NCBI GenBank assembly: GCA_028023455.1
Contig: JAQFVV010000017.1
Coordinates: 7,288,985-7,352,984 of the forward strand
Length of the DNA: 64,000 nucleotides
DNA from: Epiperipatus broadwayi
Lineage: Eukaryota; Onychophora; Udeonychophora; Euonychophora; Peripatidae
Reading direction: 5' to 3'
In this document: positions 23,101 through 34,514 of the stretch, piece after piece
How the letters are laid out: each line of letters begins with the position of its first letter
How positions within the stretch are numbered: the first letter of the stretch is position 1
Program-made: the position numbers and the translations under genes
Notes under the pieces: generated by a model
The model's database searches: none
The model's input: only the letters and a program-made list of their open reading frames with translations
What the model was told of the DNA's origin: nothing

Positions 23101-23960
23101 AATATAATAGCTAAATAGCTGACATTTCAGTACTATTTTGACCCAATTGTCTTATGATGATAAATGGTCCCTCATACTGTGGATAAAATCTTTGGTATTT
23201 GCTCTTTAGTGGTTTACTAATATGGGATGTTTTAACAAATACTTTGTCCTGGATCTTGAAGTTTTGAGTTTTTCTTCCTTCATCCTTATTCCTCTGTTTA
23301 GCTTTTTGATCATCTGCTTATGTGCTTGCTGTCCTGTTATTTCTGGATTTACATCAAGGAATGTAGCTGTTGGTACATATTTTTTAAAAAGTATTGGCAG
23401 GGATTTACCAAAATGTAATTTAATGGGTATGAATCCGTTGATTCATTAACACTCAAGTTAATAAAATTTACCACACCCTCCATCTGCTTTACCCACCCCT
23501 TATGCTCATCCTCTAGGTAAGACCTGAACAACCATCCTAGCTTCTGCATCATGGGTTTACAAGTGTTGGACTGTGGATTCCTAATAGGTATGAGCACATG
23601 TTTGACGCTGGATCTTTCCACCCATTTCTTCCATTCTTTGGATTGGAAAGGAATACCACTATCTGTTAGTGTGGTCCTTGACTTCCCTATCTTTTTGAAT
23701 TGGAGGGTGTCTAATACTCAGATGGTGTGTCCAGTATTAGCTTGGGGTATAGGGTAAACTGTGATATATTTGGAAAAGATATCATATGTTACTAATAGAT
23801 ATTTCCTTTTGTTGAATGAGGGTAGAGGCCCATAATAATCTATGGCTAAGATCTCATTAGGTCTTTGAAGTATCATTGATTTAGCTGAATTGGCATAGTT
23901 TTGGTTTACTAGACTTGGCATGTAAGCACACTGGACAATCTTGGAGTGATTTTAAGATGT
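23100..23960 (-). pseudogene. Gypsy/Ty3-like integrase remnant
   Basis: On the - strand, 23,921-23,718 encodes the first integrase core block (ILAIDYYGPLPSFNKRKYLL then VTYDIFSKYITVYPI), containing the first catalytic Asp (I-D-Y-Y-G-P). About 23,690-23,640 encodes L-T-D-S-G-I-P-F-Q-S, with the second Asp. At 23,621-23,540 the third block reads I-R-N-P-Q-S-N-T-C-K-P-M. The Glu normally found after N-x-x sits at the Lys, so the third catalytic residue is lost. Further down (about 23,230-23,120) is a GPF/Y-like module (Y-E-G-P-F-I-I-I). Stops interrupt the frame. In active elements this enzyme inserts cDNA into the genome. This copy is dead. Confidence 0.75.
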
Positions 23961-23999
23961 CTTTATATATTTGTGGCCAGTAAAACTAATTGGTAAGAT

Positions 24000-24660
24000 T
24001 TAAAATCGTTATTTTTTGTTGTTGTTGTTATTTTCACCTTATTCTTAAATTTGATTGGTTGAGAAGTTTTAAAAAAATATTTTATCCTCTAATAGCTTTT
24101 TCCAAATTATGTTAATTTTTTTAATTTACACTTTTCATTTATTCTCTTAGGCCTTTTAAAAATCTTTATAGCTTCCCTTAGCAGTCTCTAGTCATGTAGT
24201 TCAATTTTTTGACAGAATATGTGTTTTATTAAAATTGATATCATGGTTTGGTAATTTAATGTGTGAATAAAACCTAAGTCTGTCAGTTTGCTTTGACTCC
24301 ATGCTTTCATATCATATTCATGGTTAGTGTATTGAGTTTATTAATTTTTTTCTGGTTTCAATACCATTTTATTTATGATTCATTGCATACTTATTTTGTG
24401 TAATGAACAACATCTTTTTTATTTTACGTTTGAGATAATTTCTCTCTTCACACATAATTTTAACAACACTCAGATCACAACTAAATGTATTCTCTTCCAT
24501 TATTATAAAAAATCGCACTGTCAGACTTTGATTTTTTATACGAAAATGCTGGGTCGTTAAAGTTCTAAGATTTTCCCTTGTCTCACTATAGTATACATAT
24601 GGACAGTCTTTTTGGCTTCAGTTTACAGTATAGACCACATTGGGCTGGTCCATTATTAGA
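24000..24660. other. AT-rich stretch, nothing recognised
   Basis: No domain-bearing frame or repeat structure was seen. Confidence 0.4.
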
Positions 24661-24664
24661 ATTT

Positions 24665-24892
24665 TAGTTGGGTTGGAGATATTACTAGAAGAGATAATAA
24701 TAGATGGACAGTTGAAATTTTAAACTGGATTCCAAGAAATTATAAAGACCCAGAATTTGAGATTGATGGATGAAATAAGAAAGTGTGCAGAGGTAATGTG
24801 GAGAAGAGAGGCTAAAGATAAGAGAAGATGGATTGAATTTGGAGAGACCTTCATCCTGCAGTGGATTGATAATGGTTGATGATGATGAATTT
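24665..24892 (+). mobile_element. RTE-type LINE 3' end with (GAT)n tail
   Basis: The + strand carries the terminal RTE blocks W-T-V-E-I-L-N-W-I-P-R-N and W-R-R-E-A-K-D-K-R-R-W-I-E-F-G-E-T-F-I-L-Q. It ends in TGGTTGATGATGATG (24,873-24,887). It ends at the same point as the 16.8- and 41.97-kb copies, so the 3' terminus is well defined. Confidence 0.85.
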
Positions 24893-25242
24893 AATTATTC
24901 TTTTGGTTGTTTTTTTAAATATTTTCCTTTAATCTTTCTAATGTAATAATAAATTTGTTTCATTAGTTCTTCGTAATTAATACGATAAGCTTCAACATAT
25001 AAAGGCAAAATTACTAAATTCTAAATCATAATATTGGCTAGTCTGAAATATCAATATTATTAATACATTCTCTAATCACCTGATATATTCTTATCATTTA
25101 AATATTTTTTCAATTTTTTTTCACCTGATTTTCTTTTAATATTTATAATAAATTTATTATTTTATGGAATTTTTCCAATTTTATAAATTTAATTCCCTGT
25201 TTTTCTCTTCATGTAAAATGTTTGGAATTTCAAAGATATTCT

Positions 25243-25500
25243 CCTAATTATAGTCATCATCGACCATTATCAATCCACTGCAGGATGAATGTCTCTCCAA
25301 GTTCAAACTATCTTCCCCGATCTTTAGCTTCTCTTCTCCACATCACCTCTGCACACTTTCTTATTTCATCCATCTATATCACATGTGGTCTCTTTCTTGG
25401 TCTTTTACAATCTCTTGGAATCCGGTTTAAGATTTCAATTGTGCATTTATTATCATCTCTTCTAGTAATATGTCCAGCTCAACTCCACTTATTATCTTCT
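25243..25500 (-). mobile_element. RTE-type LINE 3' end fragment
   Basis: In reverse, starting with GTCATCATCGACCATTATCA (the complement of the (GAT)n tail junction), it encodes the same RTE C-terminus (CAGGATGAATGTCTCTCCAAG... to CTTCTAGTAATATGTCCAGC). Only the last ~250 bp are present. Confidence 0.8.
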
Positions 25501-25782
25501 TTTTATTACTTTATAATTTTGTGTAAAATTCTTTCACAGACTTTAAGATCTCATCAATAGTAATTACATGCATAGAAACATATTTATTTTACAGTGATCT
25601 AAGTAAAAGATACTTCTGTTATGTGAATCATATATTATAAGTTTCATTTTTTTTAAAAACAACTTATCTAATTTTATAATCGCATATATATGTATAACAT
25701 TTTTATCTTTTACTGTGAAAAACTTTATTTCAACATACACCCATATATATATAATATTGATTTTCCCCATCGTTTGTAATTG

Positions 25783-25850
25783 TAATTCAAATTTGCATAC
25801 GTCTGCCTAATTTAGGTTATGCAAACAAACAAACGAACATATGCAAACTT
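25783..25850. repeat. Short foldback just upstream of exon 1
   Basis: AATTCAAATTTGCATACGT and the inverted CATATGCAAACTTGGATTAT flank GGTTATGCAAAC. The ends match the larger foldback at 53.4-53.57 kb, so this looks like an internally deleted member. Confidence 0.5.
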
Positions 25851-25878
25851 GGATTATATATATATGATTATTTTGTAG

Positions 25879-25973
25879 GTTGCAATTATTGACATTGATA
25901 CAGGAAGGTTGATAGGTGGTGGATCTTTAATTAAAGAAAATATGGTAATGACATCGGCACATAACTTAAATGG
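25879..25973 (+). CDS. Serine protease homolog, exon with the His region
   Basis: First recognisable exon of a chymotrypsin-fold (S1A) gene. Acceptor TTTTGTAG precedes 25,879 and donor GTATGT follows 25,973. It encodes V-A-I-I-D-I-D-T-G-R-L-I-G-G-G-S-L-I, then M-V-M-T-S-A-H-N-L-N-G, so the catalytic His is present in T-S-A-H. The cysteine pair normally at CGGSLI and AAHC is missing on both sides (Gly and Asn instead), meaning the His-loop disulfide is lost as a unit. The exon starts in phase 0 and ends two bases into a codon, which the next exon completes. The upstream part (activation cleavage site, any clip domain, signal peptide) was searched for in 1-25,878 and not recognised. The ends fit arthropod clip-domain serine protease homologs, which act in haemolymph proteolytic cascades. 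Confidence 0.85.
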
Positions 25974-26059
25974 GTATGTAATTTTTCATTAAAATATTCG
26001 TATGGTCAGTAAAAAGAAAAAAATGTTAGAACAATAATGTAGAAAGATAGAAGTTTTTG

Positions 26060-27620
26060 AACCTTGTGATCTGCTATTTTATAAAATAAATATCACTTGG
26101 GGATAAAAAGAAACGAGTGAAATTGTTGATAAGAATGGAAAGAGATTAACTGACAGTAATGGTATATTGAAAAGATGAAAAGAACATCTTCAATATCAGT
26201 TTTGAAATGAAAATGAGGCAACTTGAAAGTGAAGATATTGGAGTAGATGGTAAAGATATGGACATATTGACAGAAGTAAAAAAGACTATAAAAAATGGTA
26301 AGCTTTCAAACTTGATATAATATCTCTAGAATTTTTGAAAGAATTGGTGAAGCTACTATGAAGGAAATAATTGGAATGTGCAATTTGATATATAATAATC
26401 AGGATTGGACTGAAGGTTTTTTGTGAACCATAATAACGATGCCAAATTCTAAAAAGAAGCTGTTAAATGTGAAGAGTAGAGAACAGTAAGTTTATCTCTA
26501 GTTTCTAAAGTTTGATTGAGAATTTTCACTCAAAATTATGGGCAAGTAGAGTCTTATATTGGAGAAGAACAATTTAGTTTTCAGAGGGGAAAAGCACAAA
26601 AGATGCCATTGGTGTTGTAGAGCAATTGCAGAAACATATTGAAAAAGAGAAAGGGATTAGTATATGTTTTGTGGATTTGGAAAAAAACATTTAATAGAGT
26701 TATCTCAAATACACTTATAACGATCTTAACGAATTAAGAAGTATTTTGGAAAGAGGAATTGATTTGAAATATACACAATGGACAAAGAATAAGAATCAGA
26801 TTGGAGAATAATGAGATTAAAAAAGTGAATATAGAAAGAGGAAATAGTCAAAGATGCTGTGTCTTACCTGTGCTTTTTAATATTTATTTAAAAGACAAGT
26901 TAGATCAATTTTTGGAGTGTGGAGACATATCGACAGTAGAATAATAAAATGTATAAGATTTACAGATGATATGGTTCTTATAGCTGAGAATATGTTGAAT
27001 AAATTGGAAGAAAGATGTATAGAATATAGAATAAAGATTGATATTGAGAAGACTGAGAGTTTATGGATGTGGGGGAATACTAAGGACCTGCAAGTTGAAA
27101 TTCATAATAATATAGTTCAACAGGTAAATGGTTTTAAATATTTGAGTAGTTGGTGAGTATGGAAGAAACAAAATGAAGTTAAAAAAGAATAGCATTGATA
27201 AAGAAGGCATTTATTTCAAAAATATTTTGTGGGTCTTTGAAGAGAGAATTAAGGAAAATATTATGGAGTGTACTATCATATGGTTGTGAAATGTGGACAA
27301 CGAGTACAAAAAACTAAGAAGAATGAAAAAAAGTAATTGCAAAAATAGAATGACAAATGAAGTTTTGTAAAGAGAACATGGAAAGAGAAGATTAATTGAA
27401 GAAATTAGAGATAGAAAAAGAAACTGGATTGGACATATATTAAAAAAAATAGTTTAATGAAAGATGCTTTAGCGAGAATGGTGACTGGAAGCAAGAAAAA
27501 AGGATAGAAAATGTTGATTTTACTGGATGAAATAAGAGATGGAAAAAGATATATAGAATCTGGACAATGAAAAGAAAGAACTGAAGCAATAGATGGACTT
27601 GCTATGTGATTGCTCTCTGG
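26060..27620 (+). pseudogene. Decayed LINE reverse transcriptase
   Basis: RT motifs are readable across several frames on the + strand. At about 26,070: K-R-L-T-D-S...K-E-H-L. At 26,565-26,690: Q-F-S-F-Q-R-G-K, then I-C-F-V-D-L-E-K (motif A, F-V-D). At about 26,850: C-V-L-P-V-L-F-N-I-Y-L. At 26,955-26,980: I-R-F-T-D-D-M-V-L-I-A-E (motif C, with F-T-D-D in place of the usual F/Y-A-D-D). A terminal part follows (G-F-K-Y-L, then S-Y-G-C-E-M-W-T, then R-N-W-I-G-H-I). This order of blocks is typical of RTE/Jockey-type non-LTR elements. Many stops and frameshifts make it dead. It differs clearly from the 42-44-kb RTE, so it is another family. Confidence 0.75.
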
Positions 27621-27629
27621 ACTTGTCCA

Positions 27630-28680
27630 TAGGAAGGAATACTATTTATGGTAATGATAGTCAGTAATGACAATTTTTAATAAACTTTGAAGAGATACTT
27701 AAGAATAATTTATTATTTTCATTTATGTGTTTGCTATTAAAGTCTTATAATATTTTATACCTCTGGATATTTTTATTATTTAATAATGAAATATATTATT
27801 TTAATTTACTTTAGAATACTTTTTAATATTTTTCATGATCTATATTTATACGTGATCATGCCCTATATTCTATTAATAACATCTCATTTATGGAAATATT
27901 TTATTTTATACAAATCAAAACTGTTTACATTTATCATGAATCTTATAGGACTATTGTGATGCAGTGAGCTTCATTTATTAATCTTCCAGATGTTGTCTCA
28001 ATGGTTGTTATCCTAGTTTGCATTGAAATTAAACTTTTTATATTGCTAGAAGTTTCCTATAGTTGATTTAATAGTTTATAGACTTTTCACTAAAATATGA
28101 AAGTTAATAAAACTGTGTTGAAAATCTTTTACTTATAAAATACTTTGTAATTTTCTTGATTATATGCAGTACTGGAAGTAGGGATATCTCAATTATTTGC
28201 GGAGTTCTGATATTTATGACTTCTTTTTTTTTTAAATGAAAAGCAATACACATGAGTATAATGTATATATATATGTACACACACATATATATATATAATA
28301 TTATAATTCTATCTCATATTTCTTCAAAATAATATAGTAATTATATAATTGAATATTTATAAATACAGTAATCAGATATATTTTAAAAAATTATCCACTT
28401 AGGAGTGCTTTTGACTATCCGTGTAGTCTTTGTCAATTAACACTTTGAAAAGCTAACCTTCCCACAATTCTGTGATCTTGCTGCCTACCTGTTAATTAAG
28501 TCATGTTTGTATTTGTATATTAGCATAGCTTCTCTTATTTTTTTTTTATTGTTATTTTTTTTCAATTTGCAATATTTTAATGTTATTGTAATTGAAGTTA
28601 AAACCATAAATACATGAATTATTATGGTCTATATATTTTGAATGATCAAGTAAATTTTATAAGGAAGATTTATAAAGATA
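27630..28680. other. AT-rich intronic stretch
   Basis: No gene or structured repeat recognised, apart from short (AT)n and (AC)n runs near 28,262-28,300. Confidence 0.4.
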
Positions 28681-28689
28681 TACCCCCCC

Positions 28690-29440
28690 CCCCAAAAAAA
28701 AAGGGTTGAATAAATTCGAAATAATACCCAAATAATTGCATTATATTTTTTCATCAGGGTTAAAACAAGTGGGGTTCAAATAAATGACTTGTTTACTTTT
28801 TGTTAATAACAGTATGAAAGCCCCCCCCCCCAAAAAAAAGCTGTTTATTGTAGAAGCCAAAAAAAAAAAAGGCTAATTCAAATAAAAGTAAAAAATGAAA
28901 AAAAGTTGTTTAAAAAAAAGTAAAATTATTGACTTTATGTTACAATTATTGATTTGAGGGTGGATGTGGGGATTTCAAAACAATTTTTGAACCCCCAACA
29001 ACACAAAAGTTACTTTTGATTTAATAATAATAAAAACAATTTAGTCAACTAAAAAACAAAAAGGTAGAACAAAGTCAAAACAAGTCTCAAATAATTATAT
29101 CATTATATTTTTTCGGCGGGGTTAAAACAAGTTTTTTCGTCGTGAAACAGTCCAAAGTTTTAAAATTCAGAAAAAATAACACAAAATTAAATTATCAAAA
29201 TTTGTTAAATAAAGAAAAATGTCAGGTTAAAAAAAAAAACAACGAAAATGAATATAAAAATTTGTTTAATAAAAAAGGAAATCATGTTATAAATGAAATA
29301 AAAAATTTGTTTAATCAAAAAAACAACAACATGTTCTATAAAAAAAAAAAGTTACGTCGGCCCTGTAACGTTATATTTGATTGATTTTTGTATAGCATCA
29401 ATGCCCCAAGCAACCGTGCCGGATTTCAGATGATTACCAT
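28690..29440 (-). mobile_element. Partial copy of the 648-2,450 TIR element
   Basis: In reverse orientation this matches 648-1,455 without the SINE. Matches include C runs followed by CTGTTTATTGTAGAAGCC, GTTAAAACAAG, GTGAAACAGTCCAAAGTTTT and the TIR at 29,404-29,438 (CCGTGCCGGATTTCAGATGATTACC region). The other terminus is absent. An apparent 80-codon frame here is only low-complexity K/N sequence. Because the source copy has a SINE at 1.05 kb and this one does not, the SINE inserted later. Confidence 0.75.
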
Positions 29441-29592
29441 ATAATGGTTTATATATTTGTATAATTATTTCATTTAGTGTTAATAGTAACTTTCTTTTCA
29501 TATATATATTAAATGTAAAATACAGTACCCATTATAAAATATTATATATATAGAAACAAAAATTTTTAACGGTAAATACAATATTATAGTTT

Positions 29593-29655
29593 AAATTCTT
29601 TTGAAGCGCTTTCGATTATGTGATAATCCTCGTCAGCTTTAACTGAATTTCAAAT
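29593..29655 (-). ncRNA. Hammerhead ribozyme motif in Penelope left arm
   Basis: On the - strand: CTGACGA (29,636 down to 29,630), then one bulged G and stem II GATTA/TAATC with loop TCACA, then GAAA. A self-complementary AAGCGCTT follows as stem III, with the predicted cleavage pyrimidine at about 29,603. The outer helix is AAATTC with GAATTT across an A-rich internal loop. All conserved core bases are present. Confidence 0.7.
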
Positions 29656-29672
29656 TTTTAAACTTAATGTTA

Positions 29673-30224
29673 CGTATATTTCCATAAGCTGTGTATGGCC
29701 ATATTCGCAACTTGCCTATTAATAACATCATTCTTATATTTATCAATTAATATAGCCTCTTTAATTTTCCTCTTTTTATGATTTCTTTCTTCTATTAATA
29801 TTTTTATTTCATTACTATTAAATGTAAACTTATAATTACAAGTTTTTTCATGGTCAAAGAATACTAAAGCTGTATTAAATTGACTATTTACATTATTTTT
29901 AATTTGATTATATAATAATTGATCCTCCTTCAATCTTTTTTCCACAGAACATCTCAATTCACCGATGTAAAATTTCTGACATCCACATAAAATCTGATAA
30001 ATTATATTACTTCTTTGCAATTTAGGAATTATACTCTTAGAATTATTAATCAATTGATTAACATTTGGAGGAACACAAAATGAAATATTATACTTTTCTT
30101 TAATTATATTCTTAATTAATTTAGATTGCATGTTATTTATAAACGGTATAGATATCCATTTTTTATTATCTAAAGTAACACTGCAAACACTTTTCTTATT
30201 ATTAAATGAATTTACTGTACACAA
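29673..30224 (-). pseudogene. Penelope-like GIY-YIG endonuclease, left copy
   Basis: An open frame of 184 codons on the - strand. Residues ~20-60 are the linker upstream of the nuclease (W-I-S-I-P-F-I-N-N-M...). Residues ~75-150 are the GIY-YIG domain: I-I-Y-Q-I-L-C-G-C, then K-F-Y-I-G-E, then V-E-K-R-L-K-E. The conserved Glu follows in K-R-K-I-K-E-A-I-L-I-D. The frame ends with H-S-L-W-K. This nuclease makes the target nick for Penelope-like retrotransposition. The reverse transcriptase that should precede it is missing, so the copy is 5'-truncated. The nuclease frame itself has no stop. One odd change is G-E-L-R in place of G-E-S-R of the right copy. Confidence 0.85.
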
Positions 30225-30283
30225 AATTTGGTTTTTATCATAACCAACTTTTAAAAGTTCATTAGGAAAGAATTCAATATCGA

Positions 30284-30667
30284 TTGATTAATAATTCTAA
30301 AAGTATAATTCCTAAATTGCAAGGAAGTAATATAATTTATCAGATTTCATGTGGATGTCAGAAATTTTACATCGGTGAATCGAGATGTTCTGTGGAAAAA
30401 AGAATGAAGGAGCATCAATTATTATATAATCGAATTAAAAATAACGTAAATAGTCAATTTAATAGAGCTTCAGTATTCTTTGACCATGAAAAAACTTGTA
30501 ATTATAAGTTTACATTTAATAGTAATGAAATAAAAATATTAATGGAAGAAAGAAATCATAAACAGAGGAAAATTAAAGAGACAATATTAATTGATAAATA
30601 TAAGAATGATGTTATTAATAGGCAAGTTGCAAATATGGCCATACCCAGTTTATGGAAATATATGTAA
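30284..30667 (+). pseudogene. Penelope-like GIY-YIG endonuclease, right copy
   Basis: An open frame of 127 codons, nearly identical to the left copy. It starts at the junction point and covers only the nuclease domain: I-I-Y-Q-I-S-C-G-C, then K-F-Y-I-G-E-S-R, then V-E-K-R-M-K-E-H-Q, then K-I-K-E-T-I-L-I-D. It ends P-S-L-W-K-Y-M. The first Met is an internal codon of the original protein and not a natural start. The frame is complete for the domain, but there is no RT, so it is a truncated insertion. Confidence 0.85.
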
Positions 30668-30675
30668 CAATAAGT

Positions 30676-30750
30676 TTAAAAATTTGAAATTCAGTTAAAG
30701 CTGACGAGGATTACCACATAATCGAAAGTGCTTCAAAAGAATTTAAACTA
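30676..30750 (+). ncRNA. Hammerhead ribozyme motif in Penelope right arm
   Basis: CTGACGA at 30,701-30,707, a bulged G, stem II GATTA/TAATC (loop CCACA), GAAA at 30,724-30,727, then AGTGCTTC. The stem III palindrome seen in the left arm (AAGCGCTT) is changed by one base to AAGTGCTT, which weakens it. The outer helix AAATTC/GAATTT is conserved. The ribozyme lies just after the stop codon of the nuclease frame. Confidence 0.65.
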
Positions 30751-31275
30751 TAATATTGTATTTACCTTTAAAATTTATATATATATATTTGAGCCGCACC
30801 TATGAATTTTAATGTGAAGTAGAAAAAAATTAATAATAATAAAAAAGTATTGAAAAAATAAAATTTATAATCTTTAGGCATGCTTCCCAGACACATATAC
30901 ATGAAATATATATACACAATTAAAGGAGTGGGATGGGACATAAGGTTTGAATATAGGTTAGTAGATGAAACCATGAAGCTCAATCTTGGGCTAAGATTGA
31001 CTGCTTCAATAATATGTTAAAGAAATGTTACCTGGTTCATCCATATATAATTAATTGTAGTATATATATATATCTATCAAATTTTCAGCCCATTCACACT
31101 GGTCATCAAGTGGGTAATAACTATTATGAAAATAGTTGTGCACAGTTGATGATCACTGTGACCTGGCCAAAACATTGGTATATTTTTACTACATTTAATT
31201 ATACATGGATGTACCCAACTAACATTTCATTTATATCTGTAATCCATGAAAATCTTCATTTATATATATATCATT

Positions 31276-31925
<650 letters not shown>

Positions 31926-31957
31926 CACACACACATATATATATATTTGTATGTCTG

Positions 31958-32088
31958 ATAAGAATCAATTCTTAAACTATCAATCTCAACCTGTAGTCAA
32001 GGCAACTTCCATTAACTTTTATTGTAAATGGAGGTTGCCTTGATTACAGGTTGAGGTTGTTGGTAGCTTAAGAATTGATTCTTATCAT
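31958..32088. mobile_element. MITE-like palindrome
   Basis: Arms of about 57 bp (GATAAGAATCAATTCTTAA at the left end and its inverse at the right end) flank a 16-bp centre. A CAAGGCAAC block in each arm recalls the 55-bp satellite at 48.2 kb. No coding sequence or hammerhead was found. Confidence 0.85.
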
Positions 32089-32139
32089 CTAAATTTATAA
32101 TTATTAAAGCCTTGAGTAATTGACTTTATTGTCTTAGTT

Positions 32140-32245
32140 TTGTATGTCTGCATATCAATGTGGTTTCTTTCTTCTTCATAACCTAATGTTAAGTGCACTT
32201 GTGATGAAATTCACAGTAAATTGCAATTACAAATGAAGGAAAAAA
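32140..32245 (+). repeat. Half-copy of the 53.4-kb foldback
   Basis: ATCAATGTGGTTTCTTTCTT and the following CTTCATAA match one arm of the foldback at 53.40-53.57 kb. Confidence 0.5.
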
Positions 32246-32249
32246 ATTA

Positions 32250-33590
32250 ATAATGTGTTTGTCCCTTTATGTCATGCAATTCTTAATGGATGAAGTTAGT
32301 AAGTTGGAAGATACAGTAGATATACATTAAACATTATGATAGACTGCTTATAGCAATAATTATACATTATTTAGGCTAGTAGAGCTAATTTCTACAGATA
32401 TAATGAATACCTTAATGGCTTAAAAATACAAATGCCTTTATGGAAATTTATAGGTTATGTCATTAATATACATATTTATCCTAGAAAAGAAGTGTAATTC
32501 CTGTGTAACAATAGACCATTCTTTCTTATAAGCTTGGTATTTACTATATAATAAATTCTCAATGTTATGATTTAGTGTTGGGAAAAATATAAAGACAGTT
32601 ATCTTCAGAATTAGTTTATAGGTAGCTGATGAAAGTGATGTTAATATGGGCCAGAATAAGATTGTATTGGAACTTTTCATACTGTTTGATGAATTCTATC
32701 TGGAAATTTAATGTGTGTTTCACTTAATATACTATAACCTTATCTCCCGGCATAAAGTTTTGTTTAACATACACATATATATGGTAAAAGCATATGGATA
32801 ACTAACTGATATATATCAGCTATAATTAATTGAAAACATCACTTAGGAATTGAACATATTGTTAATTGTTACTACTAGTAATACTATTGCTACTACAACT
32901 ATTTCTATTGCTACTACTGGAAAGTGCTGTCAAATCAACTTTACATCCTGGAAATTATATAAATTGCTGCAGTTAGTTTTTGAGATCATTGAAAATCACA
33001 TTCATTATTGTTGTAAGAAAGTTTACCCATCACAACATTGATTAATTTCTTCTTGTTTTCACTAATTAATCTGAAAAAATATCATATATAATTTATTGTT
33101 TTCTATATGAATAATTAAATAGTATATACAAAGTGAGTATAAAATGAATATAATATATATCATGATAAACTATGTGGCAACATAAAAACTAAAGACCAGA
33201 CTTAATTGCAAAACAGGCTTTTCTAATCCCAAACATTATCAGCGGCATGTTAAAACAATTTGTCACATGAAAGGTACTGGAACTTTAATACATAAAAAAT
33301 GTTTTTTTTTAAAATCGTATTATATTCTTTGTGCATTATTTAATTATAAAGCATTATATTCATTTCATGATCAAAATAATTATAGAATCACAATGTCATA
33401 TTTTCTTTTTTGGTGTGTGCATTATATACGTCCAATATACGTTAAATAAGTATGCATGTCTACATGTCTTTAAATTTTTTTATATTCACACTCTCCAAAT
33501 AAATAGTATGGTTAATTGATATATTCTTCAACTTTTTGATGGAAAAGCTTTTTTGATATAACTTATTCCCTCCCCCCCCCCCACTATTTC
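32250..33590. other. AT-rich intronic stretch
   Basis: No recognisable gene or repeat. A short run of ACT/GCT triplets at 32,869-32,920 is the only local pattern. Confidence 0.4.
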
Positions 33591-34030
33591 TGCATGACTG
33601 AAAACCAAGCTTTTAATTAGAAGCCTTTTCAGAATATTGAAAAATTTTAAAAATACCAGATTACTTCCTTCTACCAAGCCTAAACTAGAAATGCTGAAGA
33701 ACAAAAATTGCATCTATGAAATACCATGTGAATGTGGAAGGAAATATATTGGTGAAACCTATCACTTTGTTGAACAGTGATTGAAAGAACACAAACTAAT
33801 GATTAAAAGAAGAAAAACAGATGTATCTACAGTAACAGACCTTGTGTGTTCTGATGACCACGTTTAATTGTGAAAATAAAAAATTGGATAGATAGGGAAA
33901 GGTGCAATGAAGAAAATTCAAGGAAACAGCTCATATGGCAATAACAAATAATCCTAATAATCAACCCAGTGTGGCAATACACAATGTATGGAAGCCTCTA
34001 ATTAACTTTCCTCTTAAAAACAATTACAAT
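33590..34030 (+). pseudogene. Second, diverged Penelope-like GIY-YIG remnant
   Basis: On the + strand, 33,672-33,795 encodes L-E-M-L-K-N-K-N-C-I-Y-E-I-P-C-E-C-G-R-K-Y-I-G-E-T, then V-E-Q-stop-L-K-E-H-K. These are the I-Y and Y-I-G halves of a GIY-YIG nuclease. The end, at about 33,960-34,005, gives N-Q-P-S-V-A-I-H-N-V-W-K-P-L-I, which resembles the C-terminus of Penelope-like proteins. A stop replaces the conserved Arg (TGA for CGA), and frameshifts follow. The protein differs strongly from the 29.6-30.8-kb family, so it is a separate lineage. Confidence 0.75.
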
Positions 34031-34229
34031 TTAAAAAGCCTAATTAATTAGCATTGCTCTTGGGAAAAAAATTGAAGGACTAAGGAGGAGTTGAATCAAC
34101 CTTCATATATAAATATATGAAATTTCTACAATCTGTTGCTTTTGATAGAATAGTTAAGTTGTATTACCAAATTCGCCACTTCCTTTATTTTGCTACATTA
34201 TCTTATATAAATGCAATTTATCCACTACT

Positions 34230-34486
34230 CTGAACACTTTTTAGCAAAAACCTTTTATTGTACATATATGCATACACAATCTTACATTTTGACTGTCCTG
34301 CAATCTTCTTTGGAGCCACTTTTTCTTTAATTTTTTAAAAGTAATATTTTACTTTTTTAAAAAATTAAAAGAAAATAAGAAAAATTAAAGAAAAATTGGT
34401 TATTAAGAAGACTGCAGGACAGTCGAAATGTAAGATTGTGTATGCATATACGTACAATAAAAGGTTCTTGCTAAAAAGTGTCTAAA
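34230..34486. repeat. Foldback with decayed hammerheads, downstream of the second Penelope remnant
   Basis: The left arm (TTTTAGCAAAAACCTTTTAT...AATCTTACATTTTGACTGTC) and right arm (GACAGTCGAAATGTAAGATT...AAAAGGTTCTTGCTAAAAA) are inverted copies. In the right arm, GACTG/CAGTC forms a stem II followed by GAAATGT, but the CTGAAGA box is damaged (TTAAGA). The left arm has the matching - strand remnant (CCAAAGA for CTGAAGA). It resembles the hammerhead at 41,731-41,769. Confidence 0.65.
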
Positions 34487-34514
34487 GTACAGTGAATAAA
34501 TTTGCATTTATAAT

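Larger units (their letters stand above)
29563..30775. mobile_element. Inverted pair of Penelope-like element 3' ends
   Basis: Two copies of the same 3' end face away from each other: the left arm (29,563-30,061) on the - strand and the right arm (30,284-30,775) on the + strand. About 220 bp belonging only to the left copy lie between them. Each arm carries the GIY-YIG endonuclease, a short untranslated tail and a hammerhead motif, ending in TTTAAACTATAATATTGTATTTACC. Penelope-like elements are known to leave inverted or tandem partial copies and to carry hammerheads in their terminal repeats. No reverse transcriptase domain remains. Confidence 0.9.

Noticed and set aside
29142-29384. An 80-codon K/N-rich open frame on the + strand
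   Set aside because: It lies in a copy of the non-coding 648-2,450 DNA element and is low-complexity A-rich sequence.
32626-32660. CTGATGAAAGTG as a hammerhead box
   Set aside because: No stem II partner or GAAA follows within a plausible distance.
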